Source: an uncultured Acetatifactor sp.
Lineage (GTDB): Bacteria > Bacillota > Clostridia > Lachnospirales > Lachnospiraceae
Assembly (NCBI GenBank): GCA_910577665.1
Contig: CAJTOJ010000024.1
Coordinates: forward strand, 1 to 56,692
Length of the DNA: 56,692 nucleotides
Direction: 5' to 3'
Shown here: in pieces, positions 39,739 to 49,035 of the stretch
How the letters are laid out: every line of letters starts with the position of its first letter
Numbering within the stretch: the first letter of the stretch is position 1
Notes under the pieces: generated by a model
Told to the model about the DNA's origin: nothing
The model's database searches: none
The model's input: only the letters and a program-made list of their open reading frames with translations
Program-made: the position numbers and the translations under genes

Positions 39739-42705
39739 ATGAGAATTTCATTTGAACAGCAGAGAATGCCTGAGACCGAGAGGACGGCCAGGCAGAAGTC
39801 CCAGGCAGCAGAGAGTGCCAGGACGGAGGCAGTGCCAGGGGCTGTATTTACAGAAGGAACCGGTATGGAAAATATGATGGGCAACGCCGGGGAAAAAGGG
39901 AAGAGCATGTTACAGATCCAGCAGGATGCCCAGACGGCGGATGTGGATGCCCAGCAGAATTATATGACAGTGTTGTCACATAACATGTCGGAGGAGGATT
40001 ATGCCAGACTCCAGGAGGAGGGATTCGACTACGGCAGCATGGATCCTGCAGAAGCCGTGACCATCGTGGATAAGATCAAGGCAGAGCTGGCCCGTTCCGG
40101 ACAGGACATAGAAGGCTACACAGATGACCTGGATCAGGAGGAGCTGGCAGCAGCCTTGGGAAGCCAGGCACTGGCAGCGGCTGTGGCGGACAGTTTCCGG
40201 CAGATGGACATTCCCATGACCAAAGAGAATCTGGACATGGTGGCCAAGGCATGGAATATGGCCCAGGAGCTTCGCCCTATGGGGGATGGCTCCCGGCGTT
40301 ATCTCATAGACAATGGCATGGAAGCACGGATCTGGGATCTCTACCTGGCCCAGAACAGCGGGGCAGATGCAGCGTCCGGCAGTGGTCCCAGGTTCTATGC
40401 CCAGGAGGTGGGCGGCTATTATACGCCAAGCGGCAGCGGGGAGGCAGGCCTGGAGACACAGATTGACAGGCTGCTAGAGCGTTCTGGCAGGGAAGCCACG
40501 AAAGAGAACCGGGAAAATGCTGCCTGGCTTCTGGACCGGGGGCTGCCTCTTACGGAGGAGAATCTGGACAGACTGGAGGAGTTGCAGCAGGTGGAGCTGC
40601 CCGTGACCCAGGAAGCGTTTGCCCGGGCAGCGGCAACAGCCATTGCGGAAGGGGAGAATCCCATACATGCCACCCTGCCTCCGGCACAGGAGAACCTGTA
40701 CCAGAAAGCAGCCAGGGTGGCGGCGTATTACCAGGGGGATGCAGCCTGGGAAGCCACTTTGGGTGATGTGTCAGCCAGGAGGCAGCTGGAAGAGATCCGC
40801 CTGCGCATGACGGCGGAAGTGAACGTGAAGCTTCTGAAGAGTGGATTTGCCATTGACACAGCACCCATGGAGGAGCTGGTGGAAGCGCTGAAGCAGGCAG
40901 AGAGGCAGTTGGCAGAGCAGTATTTCCCGGAGGACTCCGGGGCGGTGGAGAAGTACCGTGATTATCAGGCGGTGAACCATGTTGTGGCTGATCTGCCGGG
41001 ACTTCCGGCCCGTACCCTGGGAACCTTCCTGGAGGCCGGGCAGGATCCTTCTCTGGAAGCATTCCACAGCCAGGGGAAACGGGACCAGGAATCCTATGAG
41101 AAAGCCAGCGCCAGCTATGAGACGCTGATGACTGCTCCCAGAAGTGACATGGGAGACAGTCTGAAGAAAGCATTTGCCAATGTAGATGACATACTGCGCG
41201 ACCTGGGCCTGGAACCTGTGGAAGAGAACCGCAGGGCTGTAAGGATCCTGGCTTACAACCGCATGGAACTGAACCTGGAGAACATAGAGCGGGTACAACA
41301 GGCCGACAGGCAGGTACAGGAAGTGGTGGAGAAGATGACACCTGCCGCCACCTTGAAGATGATCCGGGATGGCATCAATCCGCTGGAGAAAAGCTTTGGG
41401 GAGCTGGAAGCCTATTTTGACTCCCTTCCCCAGAAGTATCTGGAGGAATCGGAGAGCTACAGCCGTTTCCTGTATAGCCTGGAACAGAATAAGGCAGTCA
41501 CAGAGGAGGAGAGGGAGAGTTATATTGGTATCTACAGGCTGCTGCGCCAGATTGAGAAGTCTGATGGAGCGGCAGTGGGAACCCTGGTCAATACCCAGGC
41601 GGAGATTCATTTTGCCAATCTTCTGTCCGCTGTGCGTACCGGAAAGGTGAGAAGCCTGGACCAGAAAGCCACAGATGCCCTGGGTACGGTTTCAGAGCTG
41701 GTGAGAAAGGGAGAGACCATCCCGGAACAGATCGCCAGGGCATTCCGGGGCACAGCAGCATCCTTTGCGGCAGATCTGATGGCAGAAGTGCAGCCGGAGC
41801 AGACAGCAGAAGCGGACACCTGGAAAGCCTATTATGGAGAAGAACTGGCACAGATGCAGGAGGCGGCTGCCCAGGCCGACAGCCAGTGCATGGCCATGCT
41901 CCAGCGAGGGGAGCTTCCTGCAAACGCCGATCATGTGATGGCAGCTGTGGCGTTGCAAACAGGTACAGGAAACCTGTTTGCACCCGGGGTGGGAGGAGCC
42001 AGGACAGACGGCAGTGCCACCCAGGACCGGTCTTTGCGGGAAAATGTGGCAGAAACACCGTACCCGTCCGAAGAACTTCCGGAAAAACTGGTATCCAGGG
42101 CAGGAGCGGATGGCAGCAGGCTCTGGGAAATGCTGGATTCCAGAGAGGAATTTGTGCAGGCCTATGGGACATTTACAGCGGTATCCATACGTATCCAGGA
42201 GGAGAACACCTTTTCCGGCGTGAACAATTCCCTGGATGTGCGTGGTATGCAGCTCTTCCACAAACAGCTTACGGTGGCAGGCAGCCTGGCCCGGCAGGAG
42301 GAATATTTTATTCCCATGTATATCGGGGAGACCCTGACCCGGGTACATTTGACCCTGGACCGGGGTGGTGACCAGAAAGGAAGTGTTTCCATAGGGGTGC
42401 AGATGGCGCAGGGGGGTCGGGCGGAAGCCAGGATCAGTTTACAGGAGGGCAGGCTTACGGCAATTTTCTCCGGACAGTCACAGGAAGAGGTAATGAAACT
42501 ACAGAAAGTAGCCGATACCTTTAAAGAGGAAGCCGGGAAAAGCTGGACAGTGGATGCCATCCATGTGGTGGCTTCTACCAATACCGCGGCAGTAACAGGC
42601 ACAGGGCAGACAGAAGGTACCCGTACAGAGAATGCGCAGCTCTACCGGGTGGCAAAAATATTCCTGCAGGCTGTGCAGCAAGGAGTGATGAAAGATGAGA
42701 ATTAA
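39739..42705 (+). CDS. flagellum-associated protein of unknown function (DUF6240-like)
   Basis: This 988-residue, mostly helical protein has no signal peptide or transmembrane helix. It resembles DUF6240 proteins of Lachnospiraceae. The middle (about 130-650) has repeated blocks of the type TKENLDMVAKAW, TEENLDRLEELQ, VEENRRAVRILAYNRM and LNLENIERVQ. The C-terminal 150 residues are beta-rich (VSIRIQEENTFSGV..., VSIGVQMAQGGRAEARISLQ) and recall the C-terminal domain of FliK hook-length proteins. The ATG at 39739 follows ACAGGAG. It overlaps the flagellin start by 11 bases, and a sigma-28-like promoter lies upstream, so a late flagellar role is likely. The FliK resemblance is my inference. Confidence 0.65.
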   Translation: MRISFEQQRMPETERTARQKSQAAESARTEAVPGAVFTEGTGMENMMGNAGEKGKSMLQIQQDAQTADVDAQQNYMTVLSHNMSEEDYARLQEEGFDYGSMDPAEAVTIVDKIKAELARSGQDIEGYTDDLDQEELAAALGSQALAAAVADSFRQMDIPMTKENLDMVAKAWNMAQELRPMGDGSRRYLIDNGMEARIWDLYLAQNSGADAASGSGPRFYAQEVGGYYTPSGSGEAGLETQIDRLLERSGREATKENRENAAWLLDRGLPLTEENLDRLEELQQVELPVTQEAFARAAATAIAEGENPIHATLPPAQENLYQKAARVAAYYQGDAAWEATLGDVSARRQLEEIRLRMTAEVNVKLLKSGFAIDTAPMEELVEALKQAERQLAEQYFPEDSGAVEKYRDYQAVNHVVADLPGLPARTLGTFLEAGQDPSLEAFHSQGKRDQESYEKASASYETLMTAPRSDMGDSLKKAFANVDDILRDLGLEPVEENRRAVRILAYNRMELNLENIERVQQADRQVQEVVEKMTPAATLKMIRDGINPLEKSFGELEAYFDSLPQKYLEESESYSRFLYSLEQNKAVTEEERESYIGIYRLLRQIEKSDGAAVGTLVNTQAEIHFANLLSAVRTGKVRSLDQKATDALGTVSELVRKGETIPEQIARAFRGTAASFAADLMAEVQPEQTAEADTWKAYYGEELAQMQEAAAQADSQCMAMLQRGELPANADHVMAAVALQTGTGNLFAPGVGGARTDGSATQDRSLRENVAETPYPSEELPEKLVSRAGADGSRLWEMLDSREEFVQAYGTFTAVSIRIQEENTFSGVNNSLDVRGMQLFHKQLTVAGSLARQEEYFIPMYIGETLTRVHLTLDRGGDQKGSVSIGVQMAQGGRAEARISLQEGRLTAIFSGQSQEEVMKLQKVADTFKEEAGKSWTVDAIHVVASTNTAAVTGTGQTEGTRTENAQLYRVAKIFLQAVQQGVMKDEN

Positions 42706-43861
42706 CTATAACGTATCCGCCATGCTTACCAACAATGCATTGTCCAACAACGATAACATGCTTGCACAGTCCCTTAGGAGACTTTCTTCGGGACTGAAGA
42801 TTAACCGGGCCAAGGATAATCCGGCAGGGCTTGCCATGGCAAAGCGGATGAATGCCCAGATCGAAAGCCTGTCTGTAGCCAACCAGAATGCCAGTGATGG
42901 CGTTTCTATCATTGAGACGGCAGACGGAGCTATGAATGAGATCAGCGAGATGCTGCAGCGCCTGAATGAATTGTCCATCAAGGCAGCCACAGGTACCTTG
43001 AGCGACAATGACAGGAAAGTGGTACAGGAGGAAGTGTCAAAGCTGAAGGATGAAATCACCCGGATCACGGAAGTGACGGAATTCAACGGACAGCCTATAT
43101 TCGATGGAACGTTTGCACTAAAAGGATATACCGACAGAGTGGATGTGAAGGTGAATTCTTATTCCACGGAGACCCCCACGAACAAGGTTTATACCATTGA
43201 CCAGCTTGTGCTGAAGAAGGACGTCCTGGAAGATGGTACGGAGGAGATTACCGTGGATACGGTGAGCGCGCCTCTGGGAGCAGATTTCCCGGAAGATGTG
43301 AAAGTTACAGTGAAGGACAATCTGGTGACTTTGAGCAATTCTTCTGGCTTTGAGATCAAGCTGGATGTGACCAGGGGAGATTTCCAGGATGTGCCGGATC
43401 CAATGGATCCCACGAAGACAATTTCCCTGCTGAATATCAGCAATCTGGGCATCAATATTACGGGAATCGGTGATATGCGGCTCCAGGTAGGGGCCAATGA
43501 GGGACAGGTAATGGAAATTGACATCCCGGCCGTCACCCTTCAGAATATGGGAATTGACAAAATAGATGTATCCACCAAGGAAGGGGCGCTGGATTCCATT
43601 GAGCGTCTGGAAGGTGCCATTCATTACCTGTCCGGGGTACGGGGACGGCTGGGAGCCTATCAGAACAGACTGGAATCCACCATCAACAGCCTGGATGTCA
43701 CTACGGAGAACATGACAGCTTCCTATTCCAGGATCATGGATGTGGACATGGCGGAAGAGATGACCAATTATACCACGTACCAGATCCTGACCCAGGCAGG
43801 AACTTCCATGTTGGCCCAGGCCAATGAGAGACCTTCCCAGGTGTTGCAGCTTCTCCAGTAA
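42695..43861 (+). CDS. flagellin
   Basis: This 388-residue filament subunit has the conserved D0/D1 N terminus MRINYNVSAMLTNNAL...LRRLSSGLKINRAKDNPAGLA. The variable D2/D3 part runs from about residue 145 to 300, and the conserved C terminus contains RLGAYQNRLESTINSL, ending in QVLQLLQ. Export needs no signal peptide and FliS is encoded next. Flagellin is also a TLR5 ligand; the D1 region here keeps the usual LQRLNELSIKAATGT helix. The ATG lies in the last codons of the upstream gene (11-base overlap) behind AGGAGTG. Confidence 0.95.
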   Translation: MRINYNVSAMLTNNALSNNDNMLAQSLRRLSSGLKINRAKDNPAGLAMAKRMNAQIESLSVANQNASDGVSIIETADGAMNEISEMLQRLNELSIKAATGTLSDNDRKVVQEEVSKLKDEITRITEVTEFNGQPIFDGTFALKGYTDRVDVKVNSYSTETPTNKVYTIDQLVLKKDVLEDGTEEITVDTVSAPLGADFPEDVKVTVKDNLVTLSNSSGFEIKLDVTRGDFQDVPDPMDPTKTISLLNISNLGINITGIGDMRLQVGANEGQVMEIDIPAVTLQNMGIDKIDVSTKEGALDSIERLEGAIHYLSGVRGRLGAYQNRLESTINSLDVTTENMTASYSRIMDVDMAEEMTNYTTYQILTQAGTSMLAQANERPSQVLQLLQ

Positions 43862-43922
43862 AAGGGGCTGGAATGTGTAGGTATGGGATTTTCCGGTTTA
43901 GGACTATAAACAGGGGGATGGT

Positions 43923-44399
43923 ATGACCAGGGAAGAGAAACAGCATTTTACATTTCGGATTACACAGGCGAATGCCACAGAAATGGTGGTGATCCTGTAT
44001 GATATGCTTCTGCATTATCTGGAAGAGGCAGAAACAGCAGTGGCAGGGAAAGATGTGCAGGCACTTCACCAGACAGTCCGGTGTGCAAGGGGCTGCCTGA
44101 ATGAGCTGATCCAGTCCCTTCACATGGAATATGAACCGGCACCGGCCATGATGCGGCTCTATCTGTTCTGCCTGCGGCGCCTGGCCAGAGGGGATGTGCA
44201 AAGCCAGGCGGAACCATTCCAGGAGATCAGACGTGTGATAGAGCCGCTTCGGGATGCGTACAGGCAGATTGCAGGCAACAACAATGCAGGACCGCTGATG
44301 GGGAATTCCCAGGCAGTTTATGCAGGGCTGACCTATGGGAAGAATTCCTTAACCGAAAACATGGCTGACCAGGGCCCGAATCGGGGAATGTACGCGTAA
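43923..44399 (+). CDS. fliS: flagellin export chaperone FliS
   Basis: This 158-residue helical protein of the FliS family binds the flagellin C terminus and blocks premature polymerisation in the cytoplasm. The family signature is at the start: FRITQANATEMVVILYDMLLHYLEEAETAV (about 10-39), then the helical core LRRLARG to PLRDAYRQIAG. The last 40 residues are a low-complexity tail. It follows flagellin by 61 bases behind GGGGGAT and converges with the DUF2508 gene, overlapping it by 51 bases tail to tail. Confidence 0.85.
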   Translation: MTREEKQHFTFRITQANATEMVVILYDMLLHYLEEAETAVAGKDVQALHQTVRCARGCLNELIQSLHMEYEPAPAMMRLYLFCLRRLARGDVQSQAEPFQEIRRVIEPLRDAYRQIAGNNNAGPLMGNSQAVYAGLTYGKNSLTENMADQGPNRGMYA

Positions 44400-44645
44400 G
44401 GTTTCTTTTTCCGCGGCTCCTTCCAGGCAGGCCAGATCTGTGAGATGTTTATATCTTTTCTGTAGTGCATTGATTTCGTAAATATAGCTGTCGATCAGAT
44501 CGTCTTCGATGGCATTGTCAAAACCCGCGTAGGCCAGATTCAAGGCCTGGCGGGTTTTTTCTATGGAATCCTGCAAGGTAATTGGGGAGTAATCTTCTCC
44601 CACCGGACAAGAGCTGTCCATTTTCTGGTTAAAATACATTTTCAT
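44349..44645 (-). CDS. DUF2508 (YaaL-like) small protein
   Basis: A 98-residue cytoplasmic protein. The core DSIEKTRQALNLAYAGFDNAIEDDLIDSYIYEINALQKRYKHLTDLA matches YaaL of B. subtilis, whose gene sits next to bofA, as this one does (divergently). The function is unknown but the bofA link is conserved, hinting at sporulation. The start at 44645 follows AAAGGA. The frame is open 41 codons further without a ribosome site. The C-terminal extension beyond YaaL overlaps fliS. Confidence 0.75.
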   Translation of the reverse strand: MKMYFNQKMDSSCPVGEDYSPITLQDSIEKTRQALNLAYAGFDNAIEDDLIDSYIYEINALQKRYKHLTDLACLEGAAEKETLRVHSPIRALVSHVFG

Positions 44646-44903
44646 AGAAGATTCCTTTCCGGCTGCCAGTATGGATATGCACATGAAATATGGCTGGCCA
44701 TGCCACCAGTGACAGATAAAAGTATGATATCCCTGGTAGGTGGTTGTTAAAGTATAGCCCCATACCAAGTAAAATATTCCAGTTTATTTCTAAAAACTCC
44801 CAGAACAGGATTCTGGTACGGCTTTACAAGACGTATCCCTGTTCCGGTATATTTTGGAAGGATGTCTCATATGGTATAACAAAGAATGGTAAGGACGATT
44901 TAT

Positions 44904-45179
44904 ATGTGGGGTGAATGGCTGGGAACCGGGGCAGTGGTGGCTGTGTGCCTGTTGGTGGTGCTCTTTGGGGCAATGCGGAAAAAAATGGAATGGCTCTTAA
45001 ATGTTATAATGAGAAGTATTCTGGGTATCATTGCTATGTATTTTATCAACCAGGCGCTGGCAGAAGCTGGTTTATTTCTGGGCGTGGGTATCAATCCGGT
45101 TACGGTATTGACATCAGGAATCCTTGGATTTCCAGGCTTAATGGCACTTTATGCAATTGGGTTGTATCAATTTTTGTAA
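44904..45179 (+). CDS. bofA: pro-sigma-K processing inhibitor BofA family protein
   Basis: This small membrane protein of about 91 residues has three hydrophobic segments. In B. subtilis, BofA in the outer forespore membrane holds the SpoIVFB protease inactive until the forespore signals, which delays sigma-K. The family signature is the C-terminal GINPVTVLTSGILGFPGLMALYAIG, including the conserved Asn-Pro. The ATG at 44904 follows AAGGA at good spacing. An upstream ATG at 44886 has no ribosome site. A sigma-K-like promoter elsewhere in the window (3138-3165) suggests the pathway is active here. Confidence 0.85.
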   Translation: MWGEWLGTGAVVAVCLLVVLFGAMRKKMEWLLNVIMRSILGIIAMYFINQALAEAGLFLGVGINPVTVLTSGILGFPGLMALYAIGLYQFL

Positions 45180-45215
45180 AATTTTCACAATTATTGATTA
45201 TTTTATTTGGAGCTA

Positions 45216-45244
45216 TTGCAATTGTCAAAAGATCGGGATATAAT
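45216..45244 (+). promoter_or_regulatory. sigma-A promoter of the Tad pilus operon
   Basis: TTGCAA (45216-45221), a 17-base spacer and TATAAT (45239-45244). A leader of about 100 bases follows, with a hairpin (GGGC/GCCC, about 45300-45314) before the first gene. It fits the start of the operon at 45354. Confidence 0.7.
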
Positions 45245-45353
45245 GCGTTTACATTCTTTAAGACAGTTTCAGACAGATCAGAGAATTCGATGCTTCGCCG
45301 GGCAGTAGTCGCCCTGTCATTTCAATTTAAACCTGGATAAAGGAGGTGGTGAT

Positions 45354-45857
45354 TTGATTGCCGTATGTGTTTTGCTGGTCATTGCCTGCGGCTATGATTA
45401 CCGAAGTAAGAAGATACCCAATTATTTAATTATTTTATTGGTACTCTGGGGAGTGGGGTGGAGCATCCTCACAGAAGGAGGCATGGGAGCTTTTTCTTAT
45501 CTGGGGGAAGTCGTTCTGATGATGGTGGTCCTGTACCCCCTCTTTAAGATCGGGACAATGGGAGCAGGAGATGTGAAGCTGCTGGGTGTGGCAGCAGGGT
45601 TCTTACCTTTTCATAAAATCTTTATTTTCTTATTTGTTTCATTGCTGGTTGCGGCAATTATTTCATTGGTCAAGCTGTGGAAGGAAAAGTATTTTCTGGA
45701 GCGGATGCGTTATTTGCTCTCTTATCTGGCGGATGTAGCCAGAAGCGGCAACTGGCACCTCTATCAGGAGGATAGCCAGGACAAGGCCAGGGTGGGAGTC
45801 TGTCTCTCCGGGCCGGTGCTGTTGGGGCTGTTGCTCTATATGGGAGGTGTCTATTGA
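45354..45857 (+). CDS. A24-family prepilin peptidase (TadV/CpaA type)
   Basis: A 167-residue membrane protease that cleaves Flp/TadE prepilin leaders. The two catalytic Asp residues are in DYRSKKIPN (about residue 14) and in the GxGD motif of TMGAGDVKLLG. About five transmembrane segments; the last 40 residues are an extra tail with one more hydrophobic stretch. The start is a TTG 5 bases after AGGAGGTG. The stop TGA overlaps the TTG start of the next gene (TTGA), showing tight coupling in the Tad operon. Confidence 0.88.
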   Translation: MIAVCVLLVIACGYDYRSKKIPNYLIILLVLWGVGWSILTEGGMGAFSYLGEVVLMMVVLYPLFKIGTMGAGDVKLLGVAAGFLPFHKIFIFLFVSLLVAAIISLVKLWKEKYFLERMRYLLSYLADVARSGNWHLYQEDSQDKARVGVCLSGPVLLGLLLYMGGVY

Positions 45858-46879
45858 GAGAGTCAGTTGGAAGGGTCATGGTGCTGTGCGACACGGAGGA
45901 GGAATATGCACAGCTTATGACAGAATATTTGCGAAGACATAAGAACGTGCCCTGGGACATACACACCTATACGGATATGGGGGAGCTGTTCCGGAAGGAA
46001 GCCCCGGCCCCGGCCATGCTGGTAGTGGCGGAGTCTGCCTACACGGAAGAACTGTGGAACCTGCACCCGGTCAGGCTGGTGGTGCTAAGTGAAACCGGCC
46101 TGTTGCACTGGGAGAATCTACACTACGTGGAAAAATACCAACATGCGGAAGAGGTGCTGAAGAGGCTTCTGGAGGTATATATGGAGATTGCGGATACGGG
46201 ACTTGTCAGACTCTCGGCGGGATACAGGACGGTGTTTGTGGGCAATTACTCCCCGGTGCACAGGAGTATGCAGACTTCTTTGGCCTTGAGCCTAAGCCAG
46301 CTTCTGGCCAGGAAACATACCACGCTTTATCTGAATTTTGAACAGTTTGCCGGAGCTTCCCAGCTTGTGCCAGAAGGACAGGCCCTTGACATGGCAGATC
46401 TGCTTTATTTCTTAAATGCACAGAAGGAAAGATTCCAACTGAGGCTCCAGAGCATGTTGAAACAGATCGGGAACCTGGACTATGTCCCGCCTATGAAATC
46501 CGGCCAGAACCTGCCTGCCGTGACGGCCCAGGAATGGCTGGGGCTGTTCCATAAGATCGGGGAGCTGGGGACTTATGAATATGTGATTCTGGATCTGGGA
46601 GAGAGTATGCAGGGACTGTTTGAAATACTCCGGCTGTGTACCAGAGTCTATACCACCATACGGGAGGACAGGATCGCCCAGTGCAAACTGCTACAGTATG
46701 AGCAGCTGCTGGGACTGTGCGAGTATGGGGATGTGCTGGAGAAGACCAGACGTTTGAACCTGTCCCACATACGCAGGCTGCCGGAAGATCTGGAGCAACT
46801 GACCAAAGGGGATGTGGCAGCGCTGGCGGCGGAGCTGATGGGGGAGCTGGAAGAGATGGAAGAGGCGGGAAAACCGTGA
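45854..46879 (+). CDS. TadZ/CpaE-like pilus localisation protein with degenerate P-loop
   Basis: This 341-residue protein has an N-terminal receiver-like domain (about 7-100, RVMVLCDTEEEYAQLMTEYL) and a ParA/MinD-like domain (about 120-330), the architecture of TadZ/CpaE, which places the pilus machine in the cell. At the expected Walker A the sequence is VGNYSPVHRSMQTSLAL (about 127-143), lacking the GKT core, and the Walker B-like strand is YEYVILDLGE. It therefore probably does not hydrolyse ATP, as reported for some TadZ proteins. The start is TTG behind GGGAGGTG. The tadA gene follows after 128 bases. Confidence 0.75.
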   Translation: MRESVGRVMVLCDTEEEYAQLMTEYLRRHKNVPWDIHTYTDMGELFRKEAPAPAMLVVAESAYTEELWNLHPVRLVVLSETGLLHWENLHYVEKYQHAEEVLKRLLEVYMEIADTGLVRLSAGYRTVFVGNYSPVHRSMQTSLALSLSQLLARKHTTLYLNFEQFAGASQLVPEGQALDMADLLYFLNAQKERFQLRLQSMLKQIGNLDYVPPMKSGQNLPAVTAQEWLGLFHKIGELGTYEYVILDLGESMQGLFEILRLCTRVYTTIREDRIAQCKLLQYEQLLGLCEYGDVLEKTRRLNLSHIRRLPEDLEQLTKGDVAALAAELMGELEEMEEAGKP

Positions 46880-47007
46880 AGGAGACACAGGATATCCCGA
46901 TTCCAAGGAGAGCCGCAGGGATTTGTGTATCTCCCGGGAATGGCAGCAGCCTTTGAGAGAACTTCCGGGAACACCTGGAAAGGGGAAGGAGGGCAGGAAG
47001 GGACAGG

Positions 47008-48225
47008 ATGGAATACACAGAATGGAAACGGGAGCTTCGCAGGAAGATCCAGGAGAGGATGGATTATGGGAAAGATTACACGGATGAGGAGGTGGAGGAT
47101 ACCATAGACGAAGTGATACTTGCAGAGGAAAGGATGGCCCTGTGTCCGGTTGTGCTGCGCAGGCGTCTGAAGAAGGAACTGTTTGATTCCCTGCGCAGAC
47201 TGGATATCCTGCAGATCTTTGTGGAGGACAAGACCGTGACAGAGATCATGATCAATGGCAAGGATCATATCTTCGTGGAGCGGGCAGGCAGGTTGCAGGA
47301 GCTGGATATTGGCTTTGAATCCGAGGAAAAGCTCACAGACGTGATCCAGCAGATTGTAGCAGGCTGTAACCGGGTGGTGAATGAAGCCTCCCCCATTGTG
47401 GATGCCAGGCTGGCAGGAGGTTCCAGAGTGAACATTGTTATGAAACCGGTAGCGTTAAATGGTCCCATAGTGACCATCCGGCGTTTTCCGGAGAAGCCCA
47501 TTACCATGGAATACCTGTTGCGGAACAATGCCATTTCTTCCCAGGCAGCACAGTTTTTGGAGAAACTGGTAAAGGCAAAATACAATATTTTTGTCAGTGG
47601 CGGAACAGGAAGTGGTAAGACGACTTTCCTCAATGTACTGTCCCGGTATATTCTTCCAGAGGAGCGGGTGATTACCATTGAGGACAGTGCGGAACTGCAG
47701 CTTCAAGATCTGCCGAACCTGGTGAGCCTTGAGACGCGGAACGGAAACGTGGAAGGATGCAGGGAGATAACCATCCGAGAACTGATTCGGACTTCTTTGA
47801 GAATGCGGCCAGACAGGATAATCGTTGGAGAGGTGAGAGGACCAGAGGCCATAGATATGCTGCAATGCATGAACACCGGTCATGATGGCAGCATGTCTAC
47901 CGGCCATGCAAACAGCGCCAGGGATATGCTGTCCCGTCTGGAGAATATGGTGCTCATGGGTATGGAACTGCCCTTACAGGCCGTGCGGCAGCAGATTGCC
48001 TCCGGAGTGGATGTGATTGTCCATCTGGGACGGCTTAGAGACAGATCCAGGAAAGTACTGGAGATTGTGGAGGTGGCAGGGTGCAGGGAGGGGGAGATAC
48101 AATTGAATATCTTGTATACATTTGAGGAGACGGGGGAGGACGGACAGGGAAGCCTGGTGGGCAGATTGCAGGAAAGGGGGAGTCTGTGGAATGAGGAAAA
48201 GCTTAGGACAGCAGGATTATCATAA
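47008..48225 (+). CDS. tadA: Tad pilus assembly ATPase TadA/CpaF
   Basis: This 405-residue cytoplasmic hexameric ATPase drives pilin assembly. Walker A is SGGTGSGKTTFLN (about residues 196-206), the Asp box is IEDSAELQ, Walker B is RIIVGEVRGPEA and the His box is TGHDGSMSTGHAN. The N-terminal part (KELFDSLRRLDILQIFVED, then EIMINGKDHIFVERAGRLQ) is the CpaF-specific helical and beta region. The start follows AAGGAGGGCAGGAAGGG. The 3' end overlaps the next gene by 35 bases. Confidence 0.93.
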   Translation: MEYTEWKRELRRKIQERMDYGKDYTDEEVEDTIDEVILAEERMALCPVVLRRRLKKELFDSLRRLDILQIFVEDKTVTEIMINGKDHIFVERAGRLQELDIGFESEEKLTDVIQQIVAGCNRVVNEASPIVDARLAGGSRVNIVMKPVALNGPIVTIRRFPEKPITMEYLLRNNAISSQAAQFLEKLVKAKYNIFVSGGTGSGKTTFLNVLSRYILPEERVITIEDSAELQLQDLPNLVSLETRNGNVEGCREITIRELIRTSLRMRPDRIIVGEVRGPEAIDMLQCMNTGHDGSMSTGHANSARDMLSRLENMVLMGMELPLQAVRQQIASGVDVIVHLGRLRDRSRKVLEIVEVAGCREGEIQLNILYTFEETGEDGQGSLVGRLQERGSLWNEEKLRTAGLS

Positions 48226-48964
48226 ATACTGCTTTGGAAAAGGGGAGTTGTTTAAGACAATACTGCTGTCAGCAGGGGCAACAGGGGTGCTGGCTTTCTT
48301 CTTCTACCGGAGCCTGTGGGCTGTATTACCCTTGTCCGGTGTGGGTGTCCTCTGCTTCTGTTCCTTACGCCGGAAGAAGCAGCAGAGGCTACAGGAAGAA
48401 CTGGTTGCACAGTTCAGGGAGAGCATCCTGGCGGTAGCGACTTCTCTCCAGGCCGGATACTCGGCAGAGAATGCGTTCGTGGACTGCTATCAGGATATGG
48501 CGCTGCTGTATGGGGAAGGATCTTTGATCTGTGTGGAACTGAAGCTGATGAAGAGAGGACTATGCCTCAATATACCACTGGAGGAACTGCTGGAGGATTT
48601 TGCGGTAAGAAGCGGTTGCGAAGAAGTGAAGCAGTTTGCACAGGTCTTTGGGTTGGCCAAACGAAATGGGGGCAACATGTCCCAGGTCATCAGAAGTGCG
48701 GCGTCCTTGATCGGAAAGCGGGTGGAACTGCGCCAGGAAATGAGAGTCCTGCTGGGAGGCAGAAGAATGGAGCTGAATATCATGAGAGGGATGCCTTTTG
48801 GCATTCTCCTGTATGTGGGACTGGGCAATCCCGGCTATTTTGACCCGCTGTACTACAACCTGCAAGGGGTTGCCGTGATGAGTGGCTGTCTTCTGGCCTA
48901 TCTGCTGGCCTGTTTTCTGGGAGAGAAGGTGATGGGCAGGATGGAAGCGGAGATGGCAGTGTGA
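48191..48964 (+). CDS. tadB: Tad pilus inner-membrane protein TadB-like (T2SSF family)
   Basis: A 257-residue platform protein with a T2SSF domain (about 75-190: FRESILAVATSLQAGYSAENAFVDCY, then RSGCEEVKQFAQVFGLAKRNGGN) and transmembrane helices near the start (about 20-50) and end (about 205-245). It forms the base on which TadA acts. I choose the ATG at 48191, behind GGGGGAG and inside the tadA end; the frame opens earlier at 48122 within tadA. Short for TadB but complete. Confidence 0.85.
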   Translation: MRKSLGQQDYHKYCFGKGELFKTILLSAGATGVLAFFFYRSLWAVLPLSGVGVLCFCSLRRKKQQRLQEELVAQFRESILAVATSLQAGYSAENAFVDCYQDMALLYGEGSLICVELKLMKRGLCLNIPLEELLEDFAVRSGCEEVKQFAQVFGLAKRNGGNMSQVIRSAASLIGKRVELRQEMRVLLGGRRMELNIMRGMPFGILLYVGLGNPGYFDPLYYNLQGVAVMSGCLLAYLLACFLGEKVMGRMEAEMAV

Positions 48965-49035
48965 AGAGGAGTAAGAATTGCTTTGGATCCTCCGGGACTT
49001 TGGAATAAGGCCGGAGGGAAAGTTGGGAGGGAGAT

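Noticed and set aside
44915..45340. 141-residue plus-strand frame overlapping bofA
   Set aside because: It overlaps the well-supported bofA gene in another frame and its product has no domain.
45245..45353. Riboswitch in the Tad operon leader
   Set aside because: The leader has one short hairpin but no recognisable riboswitch core such as a c-di-GMP aptamer.
46876..46956. Short GTG frame after the TadZ-like gene (MKETQDIPIPRRAAG...)
   Set aside because: Only 26 codons, no ribosome site of its own, and no known Tad component of this size and sequence.
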